Assembly: GCA_013306675.1 (NCBI GenBank)
Contig: JABLUY010000181.1
Location: 16,100-80,099, forward strand
DNA from: Thraustochytrium sp. TN22
Lineage: Eukaryota; Sar; Bigyra; Thraustochytrida; Thraustochytriidae
DNA: 64,000 nucleotides
Reading direction: 5' to 3'
Part shown: in pieces, positions 55,269 through 64,000 of the stretch
How positions within the stretch are numbered: the stretch's first letter is position 1
Layout: every line of letters begins with the position of its first letter
Program-made: the position numbers and the translations under genes
The notes under the pieces: model-generated
The model's database searches: none
Seen by the model: only the letters and a program-made list of their open reading frames with translations
What the model was told of the DNA's origin: nothing

Positions 55269-58200
55269 TTAGACTTTGAGGCTTCCGTGGGCCTCAAGCA
55301 AGTGCTCCGCGCAGCGGCCCTGCCACCATAGCACCTGCTTTTCATACTGCGCAAGCTGGCGCTCGAGGTCGCGCTCCTCATCGTCCTTGGCAACTTCAGG
55401 TTCCTCGTCATCCTGGTCGTCCTCGTCATCCGCATTTTCGAGCTCGACATTGTGATGCTCGCCCGCCATCGGACTGCTTGGAGCTCTGGATGCGCGCACA
55501 GGTTTCTTGCGCCGCAGACCCAGCTTGCGCTCGATGCGTCCAATCTCGCCCTGCAACTTGGCTTGCTCGTCCTCGATCTGGGCGATGCGAGCGCGCTGTG
55601 CCAACGCCATGGAATCCATTGTCGCACGAGTAAGCTCGCGCAGCTCCGCCTGGAGCTTGCGGTTCTCGATGCGCGCGCCCTGTGCCTGCGCTAGTGCAGC
55701 TGGACCCGGATCGTCCTGAGCGAGCGAGTCCTCCTTGTGGGCGAGCTCGTCGCGTAGGGCATCGACCACCTTGAGAGCGCGCGCATGCAGCTTGCGTACC
55801 TTGATGAGCTTTGACACGAGCTGATCGCCAGCGCCGCCGCCGCCCTCGGCGGCGGTACCGCCACCGCCGCTGCTCATCGTGCCGAAGTCTCCGCGCATCT
55901 CGCCCACGAGTCGGTGAATGGCGGCCCAGTCTGCTTGTACGGTCCGGAGCGTGCTGCGGCGGCGCTGCACCTTTCCGCTTCCATCGGGCCCGCGACCTTC
56001 ACCGGCGCTCTCGCCTCCATGGCCGTTGTAGTTTTCGTCGTTGCCATCGTCGTCGTCGTCGTCGTCGTGAACAGTGGCCCCGTTCGCGACAAGTTGGCCC
56101 TCGAGCCCGGCCTCCTGCGTTTCGAGAGCCTTGACCTGGTCCTCCATGCTCAGCAGCGCCAGCAGGCTAGCCTTGTTCTCCTCGGCCACCGTGCCTGGCT
56201 GCATGTCATTGCCGCGCGCTCTGGCCAGAGCCTCCTCGTGCTGGCGCTCCGCAGCGACTAGATCCAGCTCGGCGCCCGTGAGGCCCTCCACCTCATCAAG
56301 CAGCTCGTGGCGGAGCTCGAGCAACTCGTGGAGCTCCTGGGCAACCCGCGCGTCCAGGTCCTGCAGGGAGTGCTCGCGAGTGCCAACCTCGCGACGGAGG
56401 TCATCCTCCTCGATGCTGGCCTGCGCGAGCTGCTGCGCTAGTTCGGCTTGGGCAGCGCGGAGGTGCTCTACTTCGTCACGCGCAAGATGGACATCTGCGC
56501 CGCGTTGCGCAGTCGTCCCGCTGTGGTCATCCGGCGGGACTGCTTCCACCACGCAGAGAAGGAGCGGGTTGGCTGGCGATGAAGCCCCGTCAGCGAAATA
56601 AACGTCATCCGCAAAGTCGTACGATTGCCCCGCGCACATGCTCGTGATTGCGACGGCGTCCCGCACGATGCGCATCGCGGTCCAGAGCGAGTGTGACATG
56701 CCCTCCGGCAGTCGCAGGCTCTGCAAATTCTCACCAGAGATATCGCCTGGGTCGAGGCCGTCGAGACTCGACAGGCTTCCCTTGAGGTCTTGAATGGTCG
56801 AGTCCACGCGCCCGAGCGCCCCCCCCTGGAGCGTGGCAACCTGCGTGGTAAGAGATTGGAGATCCGGGCCGCGCAAAAGGCCCGCGAATTGGTCGCTCGG
56901 CATCCCGAGGAGCACGCTAACAACCGGGTCGACCTTGGCAAGAGCCTCGCACAGATAGCCCTTAACAAACCTGAGCAGAGCGATGTCGCGCTTGGCCACG
57001 GCGAAGGCAGCCTTTACCGCCGCGACAGCAGCCGCGTCTGGGTCGCCTAGATCGTCGCTGCCATGCGCGGACACCAGGGCTCGCTCCAAGGCGTGCTTGC
57101 GGTCAATCGCGGCACCAAGGAGAAGGGCGAGGTCCTCGCGCTCCTTGCGCAACATCGCAGGCGACTCAGCATCGTCGTCGTCGCCGTCCACCTCCGCATC
57201 CGCGCAGGGGCCGCCCTGGGACCGACGGAGGATCCGCGTGTCGAGTTCGTCCACGCGCTGGCGCAGCGCGCGAAGCTCCGCATCCAGGTCCGCGTCCTGC
57301 AGGAGGAGGGCTTGCGCCGCGTCAGGATCTCCCGCGGCCTCGAGCGCCTCCTGCGCGCGAGAAGCTTCTCTCTTGAGGCGCTGTAGCTCCGACCCTGCGG
57401 TGGCCTGCTCCTGCTGCTGTGCCTGCACGTGCACGAAGCTCACGTGCACGCCCTGGACAAAGGGCTTGGCTTGTTCGCACAAGGCCTGCAGGCCTTCCTG
57501 GAAGGTTGAAACTCTGTCCTTGAGGTCGACCTCGAGGCGGCGGCGCAAACTGTCCTCAGCGTCGCGAACGCGCTCGACAACGTCCAGTGCCGTGCGGCCG
57601 GGACCATTCGTATCAAAGAGCCCCGCAGTACGCGCCACGTCTGCGGTGGCCGAGAAGCGTTTGTTCGCGCGCGCCTGGGCGCCATGCTGCTGGAGCGCCT
57701 GGGCCGCGTCCGCCTGGCGGTACACGTTGAGCAGCTTGGCGGTCTCCTGTTCGAGATGCACCCAGTCTGCCTTGTAGCGCGCCATGCAGTGCTGGTTCTG
57801 CGTGTAGGCGGCCTCCAGGGCGCGGATTGCGCGCTCTGTACCCTCTTTGGCTGCCTCGTGGAGCGTCTGGATCGCCCGGGTATCGGCATGGATCCGTGCT
57901 GCAATCTTGCGGACAATGGCAAAGTTCGCGAGCGCCTCGCGCAGGGCCGTCCCTGCGGCCTGTTCCAAGAAGCGCTGGAGGCTCGCGCGGGGTGAAAGCT
58001 CCCGCATGACCGTGCTGAGACTCGTGGCAAGGCCGCATAGCGAGGCTCGGGCCTGCAAGACGGCGCGCTCCGCTGCGAGCTCTGCTTGTGGCCCAAAAGC
58101 GAGCAGCTTGGAGGCCTCGAGAAGGTCGTGCTGACGCTCGTGTCGCAGCACCGCGTAGCGGCGCTCGGCTACCTTGGCGCGCACCGTCATTTGTGTCTGC

Positions 58201-60860
58201 TGTGCCTCGTGCAGCCCATGCAAGATATCCTTGGCGCGCGCGAGCAGCGCCGCGTTGACGACTTGTGCGCTGCTAAAGTCCTGCTGGACGCGCTGCAGCT
58301 GGACTGCGCAGGCCTCCATGGCCGAGGCGACCTCTCGGTCGGCGTCGTCTAGGCGCTGCTGTGCCTCGTTGAGCGCCAGCCGCTCCTGCGCGAGCTCCGT
58401 CTGGCTAGCCTGTACGCCCTGCTGCGCCTCCATGGCCGCACGTTGCAGCACCTGCAGCTTCTGCATGACTCGCTGCTGGTCCTCCTTGATCTTGGTCCGG
58501 TTGCGCGCCGCCCCCTGCAGGACGCGCCCGCACGTGCGCGTGATACGATATCGGCAGCCCACTTGTTCGCGCAGCGCACCTAGTTCGTCGCCATCCACGC
58601 CTTTTTCGACACCCTTGCCGTCCAGCACGAGCTTGACAAAGTCCCTGTATATGACCTCGGCGCTGGATACCAGCACGCGAACGTCGACGAGGTCGGCCAG
58701 GCCCTCATCCTCTGAGGAGCAAAACTCAATCTCCTGCTCCAGGAGCGAGAGGCGCTCCATAGCATCCTCCAGCTCCTCGGCCCGGTTTTGTGCGGCTTGC
58801 TTGAGCTCGCTGCATTGCGCCGCCTTGGCAGCCAGGTCGCTCTGCAGCCCCACCAGCTTCGAGACTAGGTTGACTTGGTGATCGATCTCCCCACCCTTGG
58901 ACGCGAGCAGGCCGTTCGCGTCCAGCAACGCAGCGTCGAACCTACCATTCCTCGCGTTAGTTCCTTGCTTGGTGGCGCGCAGCCGCTCCTGCGCTGCGCC
59001 CAGCTCGCGCTCGCCAGTCGCCAGTCGGCTCTCAAGCTGCTGGACTTCGGTTCCTCGGACTCGCAAGCGGTTTTCCAGGTCCACGACTTTTCGCTCGAGC
59101 TGCTCAAGCTGCAACGTGCCAAGCGGGGCACCGGACGCTTTCCGCGCTGTCGCGAGAGCATCCTCGAGCCGCTGTCGCTCGGCCTCCTTTTGCTGCTCAC
59201 GTCGGCTCTTGCGAAGGTGCTTCCTGATGGCGTTTTCCACGTCGGCAGCTTGCTCTGCGAGGTTTGCGTTGGTCTCCAGTACTCGATCATGCTCCGCGCG
59301 CAGCGTGTGCAGAGTCTGCGCAAGCAGCCGCTTCCGCTCCACGAGGGCGCGCCGCTGGCGTGCTCCACGCTTCGTACGGCTGCCCTTCTCAGCCGCTTGG
59401 GGGTCGAGCCTGCTGCTGCTGCTGCTGCTGCTGCCGTCGCTGCCGCCGCTGATCCTCGCTTCAATGTTGTTGCTGTCGCTCCCCTTCTCTTCGTGTGGGC
59501 CAACATGCATTGGCACGTCCTTACGGGACGTCGCGCCGTTTTGCGATCCCTTGCGGCCGTCGGGCGCGCTGAGGAGCAGAACCTCGTCCAGTCGTTTGGT
59601 CTGTTGCAGGCATATGGCCTTGGCATCCTCGTTGCCGCTCGTTTCGAGGGCGCCGGTGATTTCGTCCAACTCGCGCTCGTGATGCCGCAAGGTGGCCTTG
59701 AGCTCGCTCACATTTTTTTGCGTGTCGTTGATCAGCCCACGCAGCTTCTCGATGCGCTGTGCGGCGGCCGCACGTGCGGCCGTCACTACCGCCGCGATGG
59801 CCGCCTTGGGGTCTTCCGGCTCGGAGAGGCTCGCCACCGAGGACCGCCGCTGCTGCAGCAGAGACCACATGGCCAGTTTCTCATCCAGCTGCGATTGCAG
59901 CACGGCGAACTGGATCTCCAGCTCGTGTTGGCGAATCTGGTCCTCGCTGACGCGTACGCCTCGACGGGCCACCTGCTGCTGCGGGCGAGTGCCCACAGCC
60001 GCGCGCCGCTGGCGTAGTACGCGCGCCTGCTGTTGGAGGCCGGCGTAGAAGCTGTTGAGCGCGTTGAACTCCTGGTACTCGACCTCGAGGACCTGCGCGT
60101 CGACAGCGGCCTTGCTCTCAACAAAGTCTCGCTCACGCTCGTCCGTGAGCGCGAGCTTGGCGTCCAGAACACCATTGTCCTCGGCCAGCCCGCGTGCCGC
60201 GCGCGCCAGCCAGTTGCCGCATCCGCGAAAGGCAGTCTGCTTGGCCATGGACGAGAAGCGCCCCACAAGACGCTCCAGTGTGTCTTTGGAGTCGCGCGCC
60301 AGCATGAGACGTTGCGTCGCGTCCAAGTCGCGCGCGCGACCGGCCTCGAGCAGGTCGAGCACCAGCGCCAACGCCTCGTCCGCATCCTGCTCGTCCTGGT
60401 CTGGCGTCGCCAGCGCCCCCAGTGAGACGAGGGACGACCTCTGTCGCACCAAGCGCGCCGTCGGCTGCCACTCCACGGAGAGCCCTTGCAGAGTGCTGAA
60501 TGCCTCGTCGAACCGTCGCTGCGACGCTTGCACGAGCTCGAAGTGGCCCATCAGGCTGCGAGGCTGCGCGCTGCGCTCCGCGCCCTCCGCCACGGCCGCG
60601 TCGCGGAAGAGCCGCTCGCGTGCGCCAGCACGCTCCACGCGCGCCCGAAACCGCTCGAGCCGCTCTCCGCGCTCCGACTTGATGAACTGCGTCTTGTGCA
60701 CGATCTTGCGCAGAACCGACAGTCGCGCCGCCAGGTTGTGCAGGGACAGGCGCGCCGCAGACTCTTGCTCGCCTCGCTGCTGCGGCTGCTGCTCTTCTAG
60801 CTGCTGCTGCCCCAGCTGCACCTCCTCGTCCCCAGCCTGCCCCTCCTCACTCGCGGCCAT
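55269..60860 (-). CDS. Very large coiled-coil protein of unknown function, 1,863 aa
   Basis: Starts MAASEEGQAGDEEVQLGQQQ at 60860 and ends ...QGRCAEHLLEAHGSLKV. Almost the whole length is predicted coiled coil by eye: long Glu/Gln/Arg/Leu-rich helices with heptad spacing (LRVRGTEVQQLESRLATGER; EDALATARKASGAP). A break in the middle (about residues 1350-1450) reads GMSHSLWTAMRIVRDAVAIT and CAGQSYDFADDVYFADG, the only segment that looks globular. Low-complexity islands include a Ser run near residue 480 and an Asp run (CG-rich GAC codons) near 1600. The C-terminus is acidic (DDEDDQDDEEPEVAKDDEER). No motor, SMC or myosin head is present, so it is more like a scaffold or cytoskeletal protein, but I recognise no family. 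Intronless. Its 3' end converges on the NHL gene, 261 bases away. Confidence 0.8.
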   Translation of the reverse strand: MAASEEGQAGDEEVQLGQQQLEEQQPQQRGEQESAARLSLHNLAARLSVLRKIVHKTQFIKSERGERLERFRARVERAGARERLFRDAAVAEGAERSAQPRSLMGHFELVQASQRRFDEAFSTLQGLSVEWQPTARLVRQRSSLVSLGALATPDQDEQDADEALALVLDLLEAGRARDLDATQRLMLARDSKDTLERLVGRFSSMAKQTAFRGCGNWLARAARGLAEDNGVLDAKLALTDERERDFVESKAAVDAQVLEVEYQEFNALNSFYAGLQQQARVLRQRRAAVGTRPQQQVARRGVRVSEDQIRQHELEIQFAVLQSQLDEKLAMWSLLQQRRSSVASLSEPEDPKAAIAAVVTAARAAAAQRIEKLRGLINDTQKNVSELKATLRHHERELDEITGALETSGNEDAKAICLQQTKRLDEVLLLSAPDGRKGSQNGATSRKDVPMHVGPHEEKGSDSNNIEARISGGSDGSSSSSSSRLDPQAAEKGSRTKRGARQRRALVERKRLLAQTLHTLRAEHDRVLETNANLAEQAADVENAIRKHLRKSRREQQKEAERQRLEDALATARKASGAPLGTLQLEQLERKVVDLENRLRVRGTEVQQLESRLATGERELGAAQERLRATKQGTNARNGRFDAALLDANGLLASKGGEIDHQVNLVSKLVGLQSDLAAKAAQCSELKQAAQNRAEELEDAMERLSLLEQEIEFCSSEDEGLADLVDVRVLVSSAEVIYRDFVKLVLDGKGVEKGVDGDELGALREQVGCRYRITRTCGRVLQGAARNRTKIKEDQQRVMQKLQVLQRAAMEAQQGVQASQTELAQERLALNEAQQRLDDADREVASAMEACAVQLQRVQQDFSSAQVVNAALLARAKDILHGLHEAQQTQMTVRAKVAERRYAVLRHERQHDLLEASKLLAFGPQAELAAERAVLQARASLCGLATSLSTVMRELSPRASLQRFLEQAAGTALREALANFAIVRKIAARIHADTRAIQTLHEAAKEGTERAIRALEAAYTQNQHCMARYKADWVHLEQETAKLLNVYRQADAAQALQQHGAQARANKRFSATADVARTAGLFDTNGPGRTALDVVERVRDAEDSLRRRLEVDLKDRVSTFQEGLQALCEQAKPFVQGVHVSFVHVQAQQQEQATAGSELQRLKREASRAQEALEAAGDPDAAQALLLQDADLDAELRALRQRVDELDTRILRRSQGGPCADAEVDGDDDDAESPAMLRKEREDLALLLGAAIDRKHALERALVSAHGSDDLGDPDAAAVAAVKAAFAVAKRDIALLRFVKGYLCEALAKVDPVVSVLLGMPSDQFAGLLRGPDLQSLTTQVATLQGGALGRVDSTIQDLKGSLSSLDGLDPGDISGENLQSLRLPEGMSHSLWTAMRIVRDAVAITSMCAGQSYDFADDVYFADGASSPANPLLLCVVEAVPPDDHSGTTAQRGADVHLARDEVEHLRAAQAELAQQLAQASIEEDDLRREVGTREHSLQDLDARVAQELHELLELRHELLDEVEGLTGAELDLVAAERQHEEALARARGNDMQPGTVAEENKASLLALLSMEDQVKALETQEAGLEGQLVANGATVHDDDDDDDGNDENYNGHGGESAGEGRGPDGSGKVQRRRSTLRTVQADWAAIHRLVGEMRGDFGTMSSGGGGTAAEGGGGAGDQLVSKLIKVRKLHARALKVVDALRDELAHKEDSLAQDDPGPAALAQAQGARIENRKLQAELRELTRATMDSMALAQRARIAQIEDEQAKLQGEIGRIERKLGLRRKKPVRASRAPSSPMAGEHHNVELENADDEDDQDDEEPEVAKDDEERDLERQLAQYEKQVLWWQGRCAEHLLEAHGSLKV

Positions 60861-62400
60861 TGCGGCTAAGGCCGGGCGCCCGGGCGCCAGGCCGGCCAGT
60901 CGGCGCCTCCTTCACGCGCACGCCGGCGTGCCTTGCCGCGCGCGCGCGCGCGCGCGCTCCCCGCGATCGGTGACTGCTGCAACTCCTGCGGCAGGGATGC
61001 CGAGCCTGCAGTGGGACGCGGCGCCGCGCCGCCGCCGCGTCCCACAAGGGTGGGTCGCTTGCGACCCGTTCGGCGGGCGCGCTCCGCCACCGGCAACGGA
61101 CGCGGCCACGCGCGCCCGGCGCCAAGCGGAGGCGCTGCGCTGGCGCCAGGAGCAGCGGGAGACGGGGTCGAGTCACGGTGTTTGGAAGGCTTGATTGCCG
61201 GCCCGGCCCACTCACAACAAAGGAAAGTCGCTGCGGTGGCGCGCCCGTAAGCCGGACAGTAAGTAACGTTAGGATGAGCATGAATGAGCCCGGCTCGCCC
61301 ACCGGTGGCACGGCGAATTCGGCACGAGAGAGACAAAGGACAGGATGCTGGGGTTGTCTTTCGTCTGTCAGCTGCCTTGAAGGTTGTGAAATGGACTTGG
61401 CAGCCGGTTTCCATCCGCCCAGTGTGGGTAGCTAGCTAGCTGCGAGCAGCCGGTGAGGTCTCCCTCCGCCTACGAGGCCACGAGCGACCAGAAAGATGAT
61501 CCTGATCAGGAAGTCCTGGGCCCGGTCACAATAGTCCTTCATCTGCACCCTGAGCCAGGCGGTCACTGGCGGTGGCGGTGCACCTTGCCAGTGGTGTCGT
61601 GAACGGTGCCAGCTTTGCTACATTACCTTATACTGAGACCCAGGCACGGGCGGCCACAACCACTCCACGTGGCGCGCGGTCTGAGTGCATGAACGCACCT
61701 GCGCAAGCCGCGCAGCCGACGAGATGGTGCAATAGCGCGATGACGGCCTTGCTCGTATCCGAGCTGGCGGCGCACGCAGGTCACTTCGTCTCGGCCGCAA
61801 ACCCGTCACGCGGTCGACGGTCAGCGGCAAGGCTTAGTTAGAGTCAAAGGAACTTATGGTCTGCATGATTATCGAGCTCACTCAGAGCACGGGTAGACCT
61901 TCTCTGGACTGCTCGGTGAATGATCGATTGCAGGCGGCAATCGGCTTGCGGAGCGTCCTCAGTGCCAGATGAGAGGACGGCGCCGCAGCGCGAACGCAGA
62001 AAAACAAAAGAGAGACGAAGCCACAGGAATCGAGGCTTCCACGTCGGTCTAGTGAACGGCCATCGGGTAGGACGGCCAGAGCGGCGTGCCAATGCGGAGG
62101 CAGTTGCCATAGCTGGTTTGAGCTGGACTCCAGTTCGACAGACTGATGTGCACAGGCGCTGGGGAATCCTGGCAGCACAGAGCCGTGAGGCTTGCGGCGT
62201 ACAAGCTCTCTAAGTGGCTGAAAATCTCGCTCGTAATTTGTGAAATCTTTCATTGTCAAGATGTTATTTGACTTGATGCTCGGCGGGCTCGGGCACGCCC
62301 TCGGCGGCCCTACCCCGCCCCACCTGCTCGGCAAGTACTAGCACGAGAGAGAGAACATAGTTGGGCCAATCATCTTGGTCTGCCAGCTGGCCTAGCCTGC
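60861..62400. other. Region without a recognisable gene
   Basis: Upstream of the coiled-coil gene (its probable promoter lies at about 60861-61200, with alternating GC at about 60939-60957). Beyond that the base composition becomes more even and frames are short and uncharacteristic. It holds an adapter-like 14-mer (61315-61328) and, at about 61575-61611, a minus-strand stretch resembling the DTTGEVLT part of the inverted-repeat arms described below. I see no tRNA or protein-coding gene. Confidence 0.5.
61315..61328 (+). other. Exact match to a common EcoRI cDNA-cloning adapter
   Basis: GAATTCGGCACGAG is identical to the adapter widely seen at the 5' ends of cDNA/EST clones. It may be chance or a trace of vector/adapter sequence in the source. 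No cloning-vector backbone is visible next to it. Confidence 0.6.
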
Positions 62401-62615
62401 GGCGCTGGTCAAGGATTCAGACTCGGTAGTCGGTGATGACGTCGCCTGCCTGGCCGGGTACGGCCGAGTGAACCGTACGGTCAGGCGGTCATAGGGTCGG
62501 TCATGTGTGTCTATTCCCTTCAGCCTCGGCCAGATCACGGTGCTGTACTAGTAGGTGAGTACCTCGCCGGTGGTGTCGTGTACAATGCCGTCCTTGTCGC
62601 CATACTTGACCTTGA
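62401..62615 (-). repeat. Inverted-repeat arm A (decayed coding-like unit)
   Basis: Read on the minus strand, this arm encodes LKVKYGDKDGIVHDTTGEVL, then TY-stop-YST, then a stretch similar to arm B (PRLKGIDTHDRPYDRL ... RPYPARQATSS). The in-frame stop and small indels mark it as a degenerate copy. Clearly homologous to arm B in opposite orientation, by eye about three-quarters identical. Confidence 0.75.
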
Positions 62616-62639
62616 GTTTCTAAAGGTCTTGAATGCCAG

Positions 62640-62850
62640 AAAATGCTATGCTTTTGAAAACAGAAAACATGCCAAATAATCAAATATTAGAATAATAAAG
62701 GTCAAAATTAAAAAAATCTGTAATAATTTGTTGCACGGATTTACTAGACTTCAAAAATAAGATTTATTTTGAAAACATTTTATCAATTTAATAGATGTAC
62801 CCACTATAAAAATTTTTTATTGGTTTCTTCAGCAGATGATTGCTAGCAAT
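62640..62850. other. AT-rich island
   Basis: About 210 bases dominated by A and T (runs such as AATCAAATATTAGAATAATA and TATAAAAATTTTTTATTGG), in sharp contrast to the GC-rich surroundings and lying between the two inverted-repeat arms. No open frame of note. Confidence 0.9.
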
Positions 62851-63022
62851 TTCCTACGAGCGGGCATTTTTTAGCCCATCTCAAAGCTTGTACGCCGAGA
62901 TCATCCCGCCTCAGGGCCGCTGGCACCTCCCAGCACCTTTTGCCGATCGCGTGGGCCATGTCTGGGACCTCCCGGCGACCTCTGGCTCAGTTTTCAGCAT
63001 CAGCGGCGACCTCGGCGGCACT

Positions 63023-63246
63023 CAAGGTCAAGTACTTGTACGGCGGCAAGGACGGCATCGTGCAAGACACCACCGGCGAGGTGCTCACCAGCTACTACAG
63101 CACCGCGAACTTGCCCAGGCTCTGCAGGGCAAGGGATAGATTTTACCGGCCCCATGACCGTCTCAGACGACCGTACACATGGCCAACCCCGGCCGGGAAG
63201 GCAACGACGCCGGCGGTTGCCGAGCCCGACTCCGGGGCCAGCGCCG
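63023..63246 (+). repeat. Inverted-repeat arm B (coding-like unit)
   Basis: Plus-strand copy. In one frame it encodes LKVKYLYGGKDGIVQDTTGE, VLTSYYSTANLPRLC and RPHDRLRRPYTWP, ending near EPDSGAS. The frame is open for 111 codons from 62940 but has no recognised domain. Homology to arm A is strongest from ACTCAAGGTCAAGTA through CACCACCGGCGAGGT. Probably a relic of a repeated gene or mobile element. Confidence 0.75.
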
Positions 63247-63249
63247 CGA

Positions 63250-64000
63250 GCCAGGGCCCTAGTAGGCTAGACTAGACCTCTTGAAGAATAAACAAGTTGC
63301 TCGATCTCGCGCTCTTGCCGAGCTGACGGTCCTGGCGCTGAAGATGAAGAGCCGCCGTGCAATTAGCGAGGCCGAGCCCCTGGGCACGAAGTTTGACAGA
63401 CGGATTTGTGGCAAAGCTCGCAAGCCAGGCGCGTTGGGCGGCGCGCAAGGCAGCGTTGCGTCCGCGCTGCGGATGCTCTTCGATTGGTGTGCTCTGCCTG
63501 CGTCTAGCTGCCTGTACTGGGGAGGAAGAGCCCGAGGTCCGCGTGCGCGTGCTTTGGTCAAGGCGAGCAGGCGCGATGCGCTCGTCGCGCAGTGGCCGCA
63601 CCCGGGGTGCTTGCACGCCAGCCAGGAGGCACAGGACAGCGCGCGAGGCAGCGTTGAGACCGCCTCGTCGAGCTGCGTCGATTGGCGCACATTCCACGCT
63701 CCTGCCTGCCCGCGGCATCGCCTGAGACCCGCCCCGCCGTCTGCGACGCTCTGCTTGGCCCCTACAGTCAAGCAGGCGCGCTGCGCTCGCGGTGCAGGAG
63801 GCGCAGCAAGGCGCGACCGTGTCACTGTCAGGCCGCGGCGCGCTACGGCGGTGAACTTTGCTGTTGCAGGCCACGAGAATCCGCACGCCTTCGCTCGCTT
63901 GGCCAAGTCGGAGCTCTCCGCGCCGCGCGAGTCGAGCAAACCCCGCGCGTGCTGGGCGACCAGGCTGCACGCGCGGACGGACGGGCAGAGCAGAGCAAGC
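63250..64000. other. Right-end region without a recognisable gene
   Basis: GC-rich again. Two overlapping minus-strand frames of about 226-232 codons and a plus-strand frame of 122 codons cover much of it, but all three are Arg/Ala/Ser-rich, mutually antisense and without domain features, so I call none. A spliced gene extending beyond the window cannot be excluded. Confidence 0.45.

Noticed and set aside
60939-60957. Alternating GC tract considered as an origin or regulatory site
   Set aside because: Simple CG alternation occurs elsewhere in this window (for example about 48481) and nothing else supports a function.
62940-63275. 111-codon frame covering inverted-repeat arm B as a functional gene
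   Set aside because: The homologous arm A carries an in-frame stop and indels, and the upstream part has no counterpart. I treat both as relics, though arm B is still open.
63259-63970. Two overlapping minus-strand frames of 226 and 232 codons at the right end
   Set aside because: They overlap each other and a plus-strand frame, with Arg/Ala/Ser-rich composition and no domain; typical of open frames in GC-rich non-coding DNA.

Overview
The window is a dense, intron-poor, strongly GC-biased stretch of nuclear DNA from a unicellular eukaryote. It carries Pol II RPB2, a Rab11-type GTPase with a spliced 5' exon, a TBC1D19-type protein, a GCIP/CCNDBP1-like protein, a SWIB-domain protein with two short introns, and a plant/fungal-type bestrophin. 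None of these is bacterial. High GC, few introns, expanded CAG and GAC codon runs and giant IPT/TIG surface proteins fit a stramenopile-like protist. A labyrinthulomycete (thraustochytrid) is my best guess, at modest confidence and from gene content only.

Layout, left to right: RPB2 (minus, 3' end off the left edge); TBC1D19-like (plus); a 240-bp-spaced tandem duplication of the TBC1D19/Rab 3' junction; Rab11 (minus, two exons); a 36.6-kb intron-free gene (minus, 8102-44743) that fills more than half the window; a DIxGA-repeat protein (plus); CCNDBP1/GCIP-like (minus); SWIB protein (plus, three exons); bestrophin-like channel (minus); NHL/coiled-coil protein (plus); a 1,863-residue coiled-coil protein (minus); then about 3 kb with no recognisable gene. 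Apart from Rab11 and the giant gene, neighbours alternate in strand, so most start sites sit in shared divergent promoter regions and most 3' ends converge.

The outstanding object is the giant gene. It encodes about 12,200 residues (about 1.3 MDa) with a signal sequence, two LamG-like domains, a cadherin-like region, about 60-66 IPT/TIG domains in three blocks, two blocks (about 4 and 12 copies) of a roughly 100-residue repeat I cannot name, a Cys-rich Tyr-Cys-Pro module array, a large unclassified ectodomain, 8-10 membrane segments, and a cytosolic tail with a CxxC pair, a thrice-repeated Trp motif and a coiled coil. It looks like a cell-surface adhesion or recognition receptor; its role is inference.

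The right end holds a diverged inverted repeat (62401-62615 and 63023-63246) flanking a very AT-rich island, and an exact match to a classic cDNA-cloning adapter (61315-61328). Both deserve checking for mobile-element, organellar or assembly origin. I found no tRNA, rRNA or CRISPR.
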